Assembly (NCBI RefSeq): GCF_025370935.1
Contig: NC_133489.1
Span: forward strand, 23,056,199 to 23,120,198
DNA: 64,000 nucleotides
Source: Choristoneura fumiferana
Lineage: Eukaryota; Arthropoda; Insecta; Lepidoptera; Tortricidae
Reading direction: 5' to 3'
Shown: positions 29,101 to 37,556 of the stretch, piece after piece
Numbering within the stretch: position 1 is the stretch's first letter
How the letters are laid out: the number at the start of each line of letters is the position of its first letter
Position numbers and translations under genes: made by a program
The notes under the pieces: generated by a model
What the model was told of the DNA's origin: nothing
Databases searched by the model: none
The model's input: only the letters and a program-made list of their open reading frames with translations

Positions 29101-29919
29101 GCGGCGCGCTGCACGGTCACGGCGTCCATAGTGAGCACGAGGCGCGCCGCGCGCGGCCGCGACTTGCCGTCCGACACCTGCACCATGCCCATGCGGATCT
29201 GCTGGCATGGGGCCTCATCAGTCAATATAGTCCAATGGAAGCACAGGCTTTTTGTTGTTACGTGTTAGATAGAGCTTGTCTTAAGCTAAAATTACGTGCC
29301 CTCTAGTGAATCAGTTTATTTAGATGTGTGATTACTTACAACAGTAAACAATTCATCTATTTGGGAGTGCCGACCCATTCCGTGACAAATTGCATGATAA
29401 ATTCGACAATGCTTACTATGCAGAGCAGCGCTGGCACATTGTACAAAACAAAATGTCCATTCCATCATGTGCTAAGATCAATTATTTGCCCAAAAAATCT
29501 GGCCAAACTGGCTGATCTTTCCAGCTATTACGGACCTATGATGACCTATTATGAGGACCTAGCAACCCTACATACACACATGCTTCTATTTCAATATTAT
29601 CTCACCTATGGTATTATGGCAGCATTCAAATGCCATCAATGCTTTAAAAGGCTCAAATTTAGTAATTTATTCATTTTTTTATTTATAATATTAGCTAAGT
29701 GACACAACAGATATACAGACGGACACTAATGTTATTATTCTGTTACCATAAATTCAGTATGAGCCCAAAAATAACAGTGAATGATGTAGTTATATTCAAA
29801 ACAAATAATCCATAAACAGAAAATTAATTAATTAAGTAATACGTTTAACTAACAGTTAGATAATGAATGCTATTTTAACTTACCTTGTCATCTTTATTCT
29901 CCTCAACGGGCGTCATCAT
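15514..29919 (-). CDS. Syn2: Gamma-type syntrophin, ten exons, C-terminal exon(s) not found
   Basis: Ten minus-strand exons splice in phase from a start codon at 29919. The product is a membrane-associated adaptor of the dystrophin complex. Domain order is PH1 first half (exon 2), PDZ (exons 3-4; GLGLSIKGG is the carboxylate-binding loop), an acidic/Ser-rich linker (exons 5-6), PH1 second half (exons 6-8) and PH2 (exons 9-10). A PDZ inserted in PH1, the 'GGAEH' after the loop, 'RYVFGTD', 'ERIEYMGW' and 'HCFLVQS' all match gamma-syntrophins better than alpha/beta forms. About 445 residues are encoded here, against roughly 520 for family members. The missing part is the C-terminal syntrophin-unique region. 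Exon 10 carries a net loss of one base (or gain of two). Exons are GC-rich islands in an intron sequence full of repeats. The symbol follows the Drosophila gamma-syntrophin gene by family, not by a search. Confidence 0.88.
15834..15960. mobile_element. Degenerate CGAAGTTCG foldback MITE
   Basis: 'gctgcgaaattcgaacatcg...cttcgtatcgtaccgtcgct' faces 'gttcgaattttggacttcgt'. Related to 41655-41752, 42301-42436, 44610-44742 and 46858-46992. Intron 9 of syntrophin. Confidence 0.55.
15998..16310 (-). mobile_element. tRNA-derived SINE, interrupted by an A-rich insertion
   Basis: Reading on the minus strand, the head has 'ctctgcttgagg...'-type sequence and a B-box-like 'ggattcaaatcc', and the tail runs to 'gggctagaatgatg'. 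It matches the SINEs at 28711-29015 and 63668-63925. About 80 bases ending in 'taaataaataaataaaaaaa' interrupt it near 16050-16130. Confidence 0.55.
16315..16531. mobile_element. MITE with CTCCACTGAG ends
   Basis: Left end CTCCACTGAG, right end CTCAGTGGAG, with 'gctccgctcgtctccg' repeated internally. The shorter element at 25360-25455 has the same ends. It lies 67 bases beyond the exon 9 donor in intron 9. Confidence 0.65.
16599..16757 (-). CDS. Syn2: Syntrophin exon 9: start of PH2
   Basis: Fifty-three codons, phase 0 to 0, between acceptor GTTACAG and donor CCG|GTGAGG. It reads MKLFNRQLGAGERIEYMGW... and ends KGTDVMLFDQPP. It corresponds to 'RNFPVNQQIVYMGWCE...LYKFLAPPV' of human gamma-syntrophin. 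Confidence 0.9.
16833..18137. repeat. 86-bp tandem array (about ten units) in syntrophin intron 8
   Basis: The unit contains 'gttgcgatgtggttacgtgt', 'gaatagtgtcgctacatcat' and 'gtgcctacaaaatgtggttg'. Successive 'gttacgtgtgaatag' landmarks fall about 86 bases apart. Within each unit 'agttgcgatgtgg' occurs twice, so the unit itself arose from a half-unit. A MITE (16951-17373) splits off the first unit. Units differ by small indels and a choice of 'gctgcggca' or 'gctacatca'. Confidence 0.85.
16951..17373. mobile_element. AATGAGGGCT-family MITE inserted in the tandem array
   Basis: Ends AATGAGGGCTATCG and CGATAGCCCTCATT; internal sequence as in 27240-27663, in opposite orientation. Array sequence continues on both sides, so the insertion postdates the array. 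Confidence 0.85.
18138..19503. other. Intron 8 sequence without recognised features
   Basis: Mixed sequence between the tandem array and exon 8. A GC-rich patch at 18290-18400 and a 'ggcggg' stretch near 18460 resemble the array unit at low similarity ('gcgatgtggtcg', 'gaattgcac'). No exon supported. Confidence 0.4.
19504..19620 (-). CDS. Syn2: Syntrophin exon 8: end of PH1
   Basis: Thirty-nine codons, phase 0 to 0, between acceptor TTGTGTTAG and donor CAG|GTACGA. It reads VRGARPQVTTGVIHAED, then LSHWLKSISNNIVGLTNLQ. It matches 'CLSAEDCVDWLQAIATNISNLT' of human gamma-syntrophin, including the PH C-helix Trp. Confidence 0.9.
19630..20345. repeat. Tandem amplification of a retrotransposon tail (eleven clear copies)
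   Basis: The unit is a (CAT)n run of variable length plus 'cagccggaacacgtccactg' and 'ctgaacaaaggcctccccc'. 'cggaacacgtcc' recurs eleven times between 19651 and 20279, with a twelfth diverged copy at 20332. The unit is a well-known lepidopteran LINE-end sequence, normally found singly. The array begins about ten bases upstream of the exon 8 acceptor in the gene's direction. Confidence 0.85.
20368..20496. mobile_element. 121-bp TTAA-flanked MITE with perfect 42-bp arms
   Basis: TTAA, then CACTTGACAGATGGGCGTGC..., an AT-rich centre, then the exact inverse ...GCACGCCCATCTGTCAAGTG and TTAA. The arms match without a mismatch over about 40 bases, so the copy is recent. TTAA flanks suggest piggyBac or Kolobok mobilisation. 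Confidence 0.8.
21752..22130 (+). pseudogene. Exon-like fragment, disrupted copy
   Basis: Preceded by the acceptor-like TTTTTCTTTCAG, it reads GDDKEHGYSGFDELN and is then interrupted by a MITE at 21798-21976 and by frame damage. It pairs with an inverted, better preserved copy at 22556-22800. The parent gene is not recognised. It sits inside the 2.8-kb inverted-repeat element, so it may be a captured gene fragment. Confidence 0.45.
21798..21976. mobile_element. MITE with GCCGCGTATCCACT ends
   Basis: Left end GCCGCGTATCCACTAGAGGC, right end GCTCTAATGGATACGCGGC, with GC-rich 'ctcgggccgagc' and 'gctcggcctgagg' subterminal pairs. It interrupts a stretch whose inverted copy at 22556-22800 is uninterrupted. 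Confidence 0.75.
22556..22800 (-). pseudogene. Exon-like fragment, open copy
   Basis: On the minus strand an open frame reads GYSGFDELNRKHRYNQIQ, QTVELNRECHLDT, then a hydrophobic YYLLLRIVYVV. It is the inverted partner of 21752-22130. No family is recognised. The hydrophobic stretch could start a membrane segment. Without splice sites of its own, it is more likely a duplicated fragment than a working gene. Confidence 0.45.
23737..23811 (+). CDS. Possible terminal exon ending in a CaaX-type motif
   Basis: After a strong acceptor (T-rich run then CTTTCAG), 24 codons stay open to TAA: KFKPVVPDDGLKMGH, then VIQGSCALM. CALM at the C terminus fits a prenylation CaaX box. It lies on the opposite strand in syntrophin intron 7, just outside the inverted-repeat element. 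No upstream exon could be joined with confidence, and no family is recognised. It could be chance or a captured fragment. Confidence 0.3.
   Translation, partial: KFKPVVPDDGLKMGHVIQGSCALM
23972..24042 (-). CDS. Syn2: Syntrophin exon 7: PH1 strands
   Basis: Acceptor TGTTACAG, donor GAG|GTAAGC. With the base carried from exon 6 it reads V PLMMGYVTRYVFGTD, then KLRPGAFE. This corresponds to 'IPLLHSRFSQYVPGTD...NAFQV' in human gamma-syntrophin. Seventy-one bases, phase 1 to 0. Confidence 0.9.
24188..24317 (-). CDS. Syn2: Syntrophin exon 6: linker and re-entry into PH1
   Basis: Acceptor TATGTTAG, donor CAG|GTACAT. It reads TAWGEEESSRPGSAAG, then RPASVASDRVAQDQ and AKEWRDVVS. The final WRD equals 'RWCDL' at the restart of PH1 in the family. 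Phase 0 to 1, 130 bases, GC-rich. Confidence 0.88.
24751..24869 (-). CDS. Syn2: Syntrophin exon 5: acidic linker
   Basis: Acceptor TGTTAACAG, donor CAG|GTGAAA. It reads ADGASDTDSSTGDDHPSLHN, then KPVDANCNEKQVEQTNGGWQ. Low-complexity linker between PDZ and PH1b, as in the family. It is supported mainly by perfect phase continuity (1 in, 0 out), which exons 4 and 6 need. Confidence 0.82.
24985..25195. repeat. Minisatellite, about 38-bp unit, five copies
   Basis: The unit 'aagtcatgacaaaccaatcg' plus 'agccatgaccaggcaagc' recurs with small changes, for example 'aagtcacgaccaacctctcg'. It ends about 14 bases from the exon 4 donor, so it begins intron 4. Confidence 0.8.
25209..25334 (-). CDS. Syn2: Syntrophin exon 4: second half of PDZ
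   Basis: Acceptor TTGTTGTAG, donor AAG|GTACCG. The base from exon 3 makes Val, then NGEYITACSHDDAVTILRN, AGDIVVLTVKHYR and ATPFLQKQ. It matches 'INGINVRKCRHEEVVQVLRNAGEEVTLTV'. His-Asp-Asp-Ala of PDZ helix B is clear. Confidence 0.92.
25360..25455. mobile_element. Small MITE with GGTCTCCACTGAGC ends
   Basis: GGTCTCCACTGAGC at the left and its exact inverse GCTCAGTGGAGACC at the right, 96 bp overall. It lies about 25 bases upstream of the exon 4 acceptor in the gene's direction, in branch-point territory. Confidence 0.75.
26141..26521. mobile_element. AATGAGGGCT-family MITE copy
   Basis: Starts AATGAAAGCTATCGCG and ends ACGATAGCCCTCATT; internal sequence follows 27240-27663 throughout in the same orientation with short deletions. 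Syntrophin intron 3. Confidence 0.8.
26522..27054. other. Intron 3 remainder
   Basis: No feature except a short direct duplication: 'ccgcacactgtatatcgatcgagttatcg' near 26925 recurs as 'ccgcacgctgtatatcgacc' near 26996. Confidence 0.5.
27055..27214 (-). CDS. Syn2: Syntrophin exon 3: first half of PDZ
   Basis: Acceptor TGGTTGTAG, donor AAG|GTAAGT. It reads ERMVQITRQKVGGLGLSIKG, then GAEHKLPILISKIYKDQAA and GQLFVGDAVIK. GLGL is the PDZ carboxylate-binding loop; 'SIKGGAEH' is diagnostic for syntrophins. Fifty-three codons plus one base. Confidence 0.95.
27240..27663. mobile_element. AATGAGGGCT-family MITE, most complete copy
   Basis: 424 bp, ends AATGAGGGCTATCGCG and CGATAGCCCTCATT, with GG on both flanks. 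It lies 25 bases upstream of the exon 3 acceptor in the gene's direction. Five related copies occur in the window. Confidence 0.85.
28080..28625 (+). pseudogene. RTE-type LINE, decayed 3' end
   Basis: Frameshifted pieces read LPTLLYGCQTWAYTHQ, TTQRSMERSILKI, LKWQWAGHISRF and RWTIKAT. These are the well-known C-terminal motifs of RTE-clade reverse transcriptases in insects. It closes with 'aataaaaaggcttattatta', an (ATT)n tail, followed by (GTCT)4. It lies in syntrophin intron 2 on the opposite strand. Confidence 0.75.
28711..29015 (+). mobile_element. tRNA-derived SINE
   Basis: 'gccatggcggcttagtagttcaa' provides an A-box-like head and 'gggtttaaacccgag' a B-box-like motif. The body has the 'gctttacggtgaaggaaaac' and 'acatattgaggaaacatgca' stretches, and the tail ends 'gggatgatgatgctgat'. 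It ends about 30 bases from the exon 2 donor. Confidence 0.75.
29046..29198 (-). CDS. Syn2: Syntrophin exon 2: first half of PH1
   Basis: Fifty-one codons, phase 0 to 0, acceptor ATGCCAGCAG, donor AGG|GTAAAC. It reads IRMGMVQVSDGKSRPRAARL, VLTMDAVTVQR, then a Pro/Ala-rich stretch and DKTVPHAR. The acceptor has a weak pyrimidine tract and an in-frame CAG alternative three bases earlier. Confidence 0.88.
29199..29883. other. Syntrophin intron 1
   Basis: AT-rich. An open + strand stretch at 29328-29702 has no splice context or recognisable family and is not called as a gene. Confidence 0.5.
29884..29919 (-). CDS. Syn2: Syntrophin exon 1: start codon and twelve residues
   Basis: MMTPVEENKDDK, then donor AAG|GTAAGT, phase 0. 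Joined to exon 2 it gives the short acidic N terminus expected before PH1. Either of two adjacent ATGs may be used. It is supported by the strong donor, the phase and the position; a further 5' non-coding exon is possible. Confidence 0.7.
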
Positions 29920-31371
29920 GATGAGACTCGAACACCATAACGAAATAACAATTATTTAACTAATCTTCAACACCATTTACGAACATTCCGCCCTGTGCCC
30001 ATATTTAACACCCGATATCTTAATAACAACTAGATAATACGCTGTGATTATTGTCAGAATGTCATCGTTAATGATCTCCGAACATTTTATAATGTTTTCA
30101 TTAATTATTTACGAGTAACACATTTGAAACACGAAATACAGGTCACTGGCATATACGATAAATCAATATAAAGTGAATGTTCCAAAACAACACACAAATC
30201 ACGCTCCTAAAAGTTTTCCCTGCTTGGATATCATTGTGATAGTAGTCTATGTGCTTGTTTGCAATATTGTCAGTCTGAATAGCATTGTTTACTGAGTAAT
30301 AACAGTCATTTTGTCCTTAATTTTAATTCTGGGTCTTCAGTTGTTTCAACGATTTTATAAGGGCGATGAAGCTATTGCAAGGCAAGTCAAGTGTAGAGAG
30401 GCGTTTTACAAGTTTAACTTGGAACATCTTGTCAAAAACCATTTTCTATTTTCTTCAATGCTTTACCGCGTAAAATTAGACCATTTCAGTTAAAAGGTCT
30501 TTTATTTTATTGAAGTACTGGGTATTGAAATTTGTTTCAATATTACATTGAAGTTCACATTATAAATTAACGAAAATGAACTGATGGAAAAAACTGTAAC
30601 TTTTTATTTGCACAACTATGAAAAATGTCTCTACGGGAATGTTCGAGCTACATTTTGCACCGCTAGATTGGTCATGAATCTGTCATTCATTCCGCCAGTT
30701 TTAATTCATAAGCAAGTAAAAATGAAAATTCATGAGAACTTCTAGTACCCAGCTTATGAGGAATTCGTTCAAAGTGATAACGTGTATTCGCTCCGTATTA
30801 AGTAATAATATGACTGGCTCCGTTCTGTTACTCCCCGACCCCGACTAGATCAAGACTACGCATTGCTTTACATCAAGCAATAATAGTATACATGCATGGC
30901 ATTAGGAGCCCACAAGGCGTGTAGGATTATACCAAGACTACTTTGGTTTTATTTTTAATTACCGCTCGGACAGGTCATCGCAAAAACAAATAATTATTAT
31001 TATCAAATTGGAACAAAATTTAACAGTCGTAATACAAGATAATAATAATATGATTACTTAAAGAACCTACCTAGATAATAATAATATTATCTTAACTTAA
31101 CATTTGACCTTTTTTAGTTGATTTCTCTCATAGTTTAGTCAAGGTGGCCAGGCCCGTCTTTCACCTATAGGCCCGGCACAACATTGCTGCATCCGGTAAG
31201 CCTGATTTTCAGGTGAGAGTGGAGTTAGCTATCGGTTAAGTATCGTTTGGTAATGGAGTAGGGACAAGGGGGCCCCAATGCATCGCGGGGCCCTGGGCAC
31301 ATGCCCAGTGTGCCCAGTGGGGAAGAGGGGTCGGAAAGTGGCATTCCTGAAATTCCTGAATATTAAATCGA
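29920..31371. other. Upstream of syntrophin, intergenic
   Basis: Presumed promoter side of syntrophin, but no core promoter motif is convincing. A GC-richer repeat-like patch at 31130-31340 contains 'gcccagtgtgcccagtgggg'. Confidence 0.4.
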
Positions 31372-32074
31372 CACCTCCTACGTATACTGGTACAAGTGCA
31401 TAATCATAAATTTACAGGAGAGCTGTTCAAAGGTTCCAAAACCTGTAACTTTCTCATTTGATGATATAACTTTCAAAATTTTGCATTGGTTCCAAAGAAA
31501 ATATTTGCTTTCTACTTGTATTCATGGAATTTTGAAATTTTTTATAGTTTTTGAGAAAATTGCAGATACACTACTATACGCGTATTTTACATCTTGTAGT
31601 TGTGCGGTATACTGAGCTAATTACCACTTGCTCCAGTATACGGCGTAATGCGTAGATTACTGATCTAACGATATTTTTATATTGTATATGAATTTTTAGA
31701 TGAAATACTTATATGGCTTGCAATGAACAATAAAACAGATGCTCTTTTACCTTCATCTATTGATTTATAAACGTTTTTATCACTTGCATCAATATACGCT
31801 AACATAAGCATGCCACTTGTACCAATATACCGCTAGTAATGTTTTAAACGTGCTATACAAAATACAGAAATATACCTTTATAAAAAAACCTCACTTGAAA
31901 TATAAATGGTTTTATTACGAAAAGTAATTGTATTAAGTGCTTTAAATTAATGGAAGCACATTCAATGGATTCGTATTCCTGTTCAAATGTGTACTCGTAT
32001 TTTATTGTGAAAGGTTCCTCATGTGATACATATATCGCATCGCACCCATTTGTATCCACATAACGGTTTAGCTT

Positions 32075-32385
32075 TTTGTGCCTCTTCAGGGTTCCGTACT
32101 CAAAGGGTATAAACGGAAACCCTACTTCTATATACTACTTCGCTGTCCGTCCGTCTGTCACCAGCTGTATCTCATGAACCATGATAGTTAGACAGTTGAA
32201 ATTTTCACAGATTATGTATAACTGTAGTCAATATAATATATATATAACAAAAAATAGAACAGAATAAATATTTAAGGGGGCCCCCATACAACAAATGTAT
32301 CTTTTTTGCCGGTTTTTTGCTAATCCTAATGAAGTTGTATAGATGGTATGGAACCCTTCGTGCGCGAGTCTGATTAGCACACACT
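32075..32385 (-). repeat. 'gggttccgta...' repeat, inverted fragment
   Basis: 'cagggttccgtactcaaagg', 'ctgtccgtccgtctgtcacc' and 'gaacccttcgtgcgcgagtc' belong to the same abundant lepidopteran repeat group as 12441-12601 and 47949-48489, in the opposite orientation. Confidence 0.55.
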
Positions 32386-32403
32386 TTGCTTAAGCCAAGC
32401 TTT

Positions 32404-32720
32404 GACATGAAATATTGAGTCAAAGTCAAAATATCTTTATTCAATTTAGATTGTAACAAGCACTTATGAATGTCAAAAAAATCTACCACCGGTTCGAAAA
32501 AACCTCTGTTGAGAAGAGTCTGGCAATAAACCTAGGTATATTTTGTAAACAGATTTACAATCATATTTTAGTGATATCTATACATCACAAGTATTTAGCA
32601 CAACTACATATTTAAAACAGTTCTCAATTCGCTATTTGGAGTAAGCACTCGCCAATGCGGATCGGAATTATTTCCAAATTTCCCTATCCATGATATAATC
32701 ATTAATTTTAATAATACGCC
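32404..32720 (-). repeat. Non-LTR 3'-tail repeat
   Basis: Inverse of the 42640-42893 copy: 'caatttagattgtaacaagc', 'accaccggttcgaaaaaacc', 'ttcgctatttggagtaagc' and 'aatgcggatcggaattattt' all have counterparts there. Confidence 0.65.
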
Positions 32721-32882
32721 TTATATATTAATGTCTTCTTGACAATAGATTTAAATTTTGTGTCTGTTTCTGAGTCTTGGGAAACTTCTATAACTTCATA
32801 CGGTTTACCCTTTTCGCCATATACGTAGCCAGGTACCATTTCTTAGGTGTGTATAAAAAAATGTGTATAGGGGTTATTAAAA

Positions 32883-33075
32883 CCTGTACTATACTTTAAA
32901 CCACATTAGGGCTACTAATTACTAATATGATCCAAGTAGAAAAATACTGTGATTCGAAAAAAAAAAAGTTTTGCATGGAAGTGGAGTCGCAAGAAGACTT
33001 TCTAATTTCGATGTTTTCCCACTTATATCGTATTAGTAATCAGTAGCCCTAATATGGGTTACAGTATAGTACAGG
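32883..33075. mobile_element. Foldback MITE (CCTGTACTATACT ends)
   Basis: CCTGTACTATACTTTAAACC faces GGTTACAGTATAGTACAGG; pairing continues through 'attagggctactaattacta' for about 48 bases per arm. Confidence 0.75.
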
Positions 33076-34504
33076 ATTTTTTTTATCAACCTGTAGGTAT
33101 ATTGAAATTTACTGTTCTCATTTTAATTAAAGCATGCATGCCTTCGCCTTCTTTTTGGGGATGCTCAACTACCAGAATGCAATGTAATACTGCAATGTTA
33201 TATTTATAGCACGCGTACATGTAGGTATAGCCGAGGAAACTGAATCACGTACTGGTACTGGGGTGGAACCGTTGTACTACCAATGTTATGTTGACATCCC
33301 ATACATTTGCCAAAGAAATCATAGCGAAATAGATCACGAAAAGGATCATCAGAGACGAACAACAGAGATCAACAGAGATCACGGAGAGGATCAAAGGATC
33401 AGCACATTGGATTTAGTTTCCATGACTGTCTATGAGAAATACGGCTATTGTGGTCTTGCCCTCCGCAATTGTCAGACCAAAACATGTTTTTTTTATATAT
33501 ACTATCAAATTATGTGTTCGTAGAACAGTTTAAACGGTCCGCACGCAGCGCCGGCTAGCGCGTACACCAAAGAGTAGTATAATATACGGGGAAAAGAGAG
33601 CCCTCTCTCGTCTCATTCATGCAGACCGTTTTGAAGCGCCGTCTGCATTTCCTAACTAGTACCATTGATGTATATATCCATCCATACGTATAGCTATTAA
33701 TAGTCACAGGTATTCTTTTACTTTACTGGATTTGCTTCCCAGCTCAAACCACATAAAAACTAAAAACAGGGCTGCAAAGAGAAGTGAGACCGCTTGAATT
33801 CAGTCTTCTTAAGTTTAAACAAGCCTCAATTTTCCGTTTGCAGCACTGTCTTTACTTTTTATGTGGACGATGTGCACGAGTTTCGATTGCAACGTAGCCA
33901 TCTTGTTCCTTGTTGAGCGCGAATAGACGCCTGGCCTGACATAGAGGGTTGCTACACAAAAAATATTTGTAACGACTGAGCGGATACAATTATGTGACTT
34001 TTATATTAGAAATTACAATACGATTGTCAATTTCGAAAATAAAGTTCATTTTTGCGGTAATTATCAACGACAAAATATTTTTTAATAAATAAAATTTTGT
34101 GATCTCAAGCTTTCAGTGACATCTATCTGAAACAAACGACAACAATCTGTTTTATTTTAGGTTAGATAAAGGAGATGGCGGCGCTATCGACATGAATTAG
34201 TACGGTATAGGCGACTGTCCCCCCCCTGGCGTACACTGAGGCAACTGCCAGTTACACTCGACTTCCCCGGCCCCGCGACAATATCGGTGCCGCGTATAGT
34301 GGTGCATGTCGGTTGCCTCAGTATACGTTGTACCGATTAGCAAAACGGTGTTAGATGCATTCATATACGTCACTTTATTTCCAAAACTAATAGGAATATC
34401 CGTCCAAATTTTTTGTGGTAGGTAAATAAGGAAATATTAATCACAAAATTGCAAAAAACTAAAAATCAGAAATTTGTCACTTGTACCAGTATACGTAGGA
34501 GGTA

Positions 34505-36615
34505 TCGAAATAGTGTAAGTGTCAGAGGGACCGCACGACACGAACTTCGAGTTTCGAGTTTCGTGGTAGCCCTGTAGTCTTGCGACTGTATGAGCATTTC
34601 TAAAAAAGTTTGTACATTTTGCGGAAAGCATAGGCTAATTTGAAATTAATAATTTTGTATATTATTTTAATTGCATATTATTACCTAGTTCTTAAAGATT
34701 CTAAATAATATATTTCTTAGAGATTGTAACTATAAATAAGCTGTAAAGTTTAATCAACTGAGTCGAGGCAGTCAATAATTCCTATTTTGTGACTAAGATT
34801 CAATTAAGTATAATAAAAACCACACACATTATTTAGTTGCTTTTATTGAAGAAATCAGGTAGCACTTATAACATTGTTGACGTTTTAATGCTAATTCTTA
34901 CTCTTTTAAGGTAATTACAAAAATAATGAAGATAATTACTCCTTTACGTTACCATTTGGTCAAACGTACCCTGAAAAGTTACAAAATAATGCACATTTCT
35001 GAAGTTCCATTAATATTATTTGGAAATTATCATTATTAAATTGGTAAATATTCATCTGAAATATTTAAAATATATGATATTTTAACAAAATATAAACAAA
35101 AAATATCAAAAACTTCGTATTTTTTTACGGGACAGTAACAATAATAGGAACATTGGTAACAAATTAGGAACTCTAAGGCACAGTGTGCATTAGTCGATTT
35201 TAATATTATAATTATATTATAAATAAACACACAAAAATAGTTTTTCTTCATATTAAATAAAAAATAATTATTATGTAATTAAATCATATAATACAGGGTG
35301 AAATCAAAATATTGATACAAAATGTTGTGTTATATTATTTTTTCATACCTTCTTATTATAAAGAGATCGCAGAAAAAACATTTAAAAATATTAACTTTTG
35401 ACGTATGTATGTAAAGTCTTTAATATTGTACATAAAAACATGAAATTAACAGTTAACATGAGAAATAGATGTACAATGATGATGATGATCTTTCATATAA
35501 ATAAACAAAAGACATTCTCAAATTTAATAGTCTACACACTGCCTTAGGGATCCTTTTTTGTTACTCCCATTTCCTAGCCATACGTTACCATTCAAAAGTA
35601 ACAAAAAAGGAAGTAACGATATGGTACCCCGACACATTTAAAAATTCGTCAAAGCAAATATAACGTACAATTTGAGCAAAGAATTTAAGCATACAAATCT
35701 TGATAAAGTGTTAATAAATATAATTCATGTCAAAGTAATAAAAAATCAAAACTTACCCAAGTTTTCCAGTAACAAAAGTGGACTTTTATTTCAGTTATGA
35801 CCAACCACGCACTTGTTTCAACCAGCATTTCGATTTTTGAAATGTGACGGTTACTGTTTAAAGATGGCAAAATGATGCTAGTGTTGCCAGCTTTCTATGA
35901 AGAATCTACTAAATTTTGTAGAAATACCTTTTAAGGACGAAAATGCGGTAACAAAAACTGGAATCAAAATAGGAACTTTTTGTAGGACAAACTTTAATTT
36001 TTAATTTTTAAATATATTTCTTAGACAATCATATGAAAAACATGTAGAAAATGATTGCTTGAGACTATAAGAAGGTAATAAAATAGACCACTGAATCGAG
36101 ACCTTCAAACTGATTAAAAAAAACGATATTTAAGGTTCGAAATTTACAATGGGACATTTAACTTTTCATACAAATTGTACTGGACGATTATTTTAAAAAT
36201 ATGATTTTAAATAATCAAATACATATGTATTTAAGACAGTTAATTGTTAGTTAAGATAATTAAACGAATTTTATGTTTAATAGTTCAAATAAAATATGCA
36301 GTGGCCTCGTGATTTAAGAAAGCAATAAATCGGCAGAGGACAATGACAAACGACAAATGTACAAACTTTTTTAGAAATGCTCGTATAGGCATAGTTCCTT
36401 TTGCCTATGGAGGAAGGGCGAAGTTCAAAAATTAAGTATCGATTTTTTTGACGTCGCTTCCGAGCATGAGCATTGTGGCGACAGTGTCGCTCTGTCTGTC
36501 ATTGTTGTGCCGAGTTGTCGAGCCGCAGAGTCGCGACCGCAGACTGCAGAACTGGTCGTTTTGCTCGTGTATAGTGTATTAACATTGCAGGACGCCTTGG
36601 CGTATTGACTGAAAA
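34505..36615. other. Upstream of the MADF-BESS gene
   Basis: 34510-34580 is half of a CGAAGTTCG foldback MITE. A hairpin 'ccttttttgttact...agtaacaaaaaagg' lies at 35551-35614. The rest is AT-rich without exons. The last 150 bases before the start codon are GC-richer and may hold the promoter and 5' UTR. Confidence 0.45.
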
Positions 36616-36763
36616 ATGAGTTTTACAGATATTGAAGAAGAGAAGCTAATTGAACATGTCTTTAAAAATCCTGTTATTTACGATTTGTCACATAATAATT
36701 ACAGAAGTAGTTTAATAAAAGACAACGTGTGGAAACACATAGGAAAGGAATTAAATAAAAGTG
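36616..36763 (+). CDS. MADF-BESS exon 1
   Basis: From ATG to donor AGTG|GTAGGT, 49 codons plus one base. It reads MSFTDIEEEKLIEHVFKNP, then NVWKHIGKELNKS. This is the first two helices of the MADF domain. Confidence 0.85.
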
Positions 36764-37556
36764 GTAGGTTGTAGTTAGGTACCTACTTACCTATTTTTAT
36801 TTGTTGTGTGTTTGAGGTACGCACCGACCCTGACACCTTTAGCGCCGCGAGCAAGCGAGCGAGTGCGAACACTGCACGCATGCTAAAAGTTCTCTTAGGA
36901 ATTTCCCTGTTACTTTTCAACGAATTATAATCATAACAGTAGTTTATTGATTTAATATTTTATATTTATTTACAGACGAAGATTGCAAAAAGAAATGGAA
37001 AGCCATCCGTGACGGTTATCATAGATTTAAGAAAAAACAAAAAGGTAGTACTTGGAATTCTGGTCCGAAGAATACCAAAGATAAGAGACATATTTTACTC
37101 AGATTCTTGGATGATATTCCACAGCATAGAATTGAGGGTTCAAACCTGCCTCTTTCACTACAACTTTCAGAAGACGAAGATCAAATAAAAGAAACAGAAG
37201 AAGAACAACAAGGGTTTCGCGTGGCTATCCCCACTTCTTCAACAGATCAAACTTACCCTGTGGTTTGCGAAGTTGTTAAGGCAAGAAAGAAAATAATCAC
37301 AAAGCAACCTAATAGACAATTCTTGAAGCTGATGCGACAAAGGAAAGAACAAAGGAATACTCCGTTCCAGACAATTACGAAAAAGAAAGTCGACGACGTA
37401 GATCTTTTCTGCGGTCACCTCGCCGAAGTATTGAGAAATTTACCGCCAGTTGAAAAGGCTAAAGCAAAACAACACCTGAATAATGTCCTCTCGAAATATG
37501 AGATTATGGCGGCTGGCAATTCATCTCAGAGACAAAGTTCTTCAAATGATGATTGA
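36616..37556 (+). CDS. MADF-BESS domain protein, two exons (possible readthrough to 37793)
   Basis: Exons 36616-36763 and 36976-37556 join in phase to 242 residues. The N-terminal MADF domain (about residues 8-90) has EEEKLIEHVFKNPVIYDLS, VWKHIGKELN, CKKKWKAIRDGYHRF and the basic KKKQKG run. The C-terminal BESS motif (about 190-228) is DVDLFCGHLAEVLRNLPPVE followed by KAKQHLNNVLSKYEI. Such proteins are nuclear DNA-binding regulators in insects. They are also found as the second protein of PIF/Harbinger transposons, but no Harbinger transposase is seen nearby. The frame remains open for 78 more codons after the UGA at 37554-37556. The start codon is the first ATG, directly before the MADF domain. 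Confidence 0.85.
36764..36975 (+). other. MADF-BESS intron
   Basis: 212 bases, GTAGGT to TTTACAG. It contains a GC-rich patch 'agcgccgcgagcaagcgagc' but no frame that would let the exons be read through. Confidence 0.8.
36976..37556 (+). CDS. MADF-BESS exon 2
   Basis: Starts with the base pair that completes Asp, then EDCKKKWKAIRDGYHRFKKK. An acidic, Glu/Gln-rich middle is followed by the BESS motif and a Ser/Asn tail ending NDD before TGA. Confidence 0.88.

Larger units (their letters stand above)
31372..34504. mobile_element. 3.1-kb element with 27-bp inverted ends and iterated subterminal motifs
   Basis: Left end (31372-31398) starts CACCTCCTACGTATACTGGT; the right end (34478-34504) is its inverse with one mismatch at the outermost base. 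TCGA lies on both flanks, a possible target duplication. Variants of CACTTGYWNCARTATAC recur near the left end at about 31625, 31783 and 31815. A facing pair, 'cgtacactgaggcaactg' at 34208 and 'ggttgcctcagtatacg' at 34311, lies near the right end. No transposase is recognised. The body holds older repeats, including 32883-33075. Confidence 0.7.

Noticed and set aside
29328..29702. 124-codon + strand frame in syntrophin intron 1
   Set aside because: No recognised family, no splice or start context, AT-driven composition, and hydrophobic end typical of T-rich intron sequence.
33263..33523. Arg/Asp/His-rich frame
   Set aside because: It arises from a short internal repeat of 'agagatcaac'/'ggatcatc' inside the 3.1-kb element; no domain.
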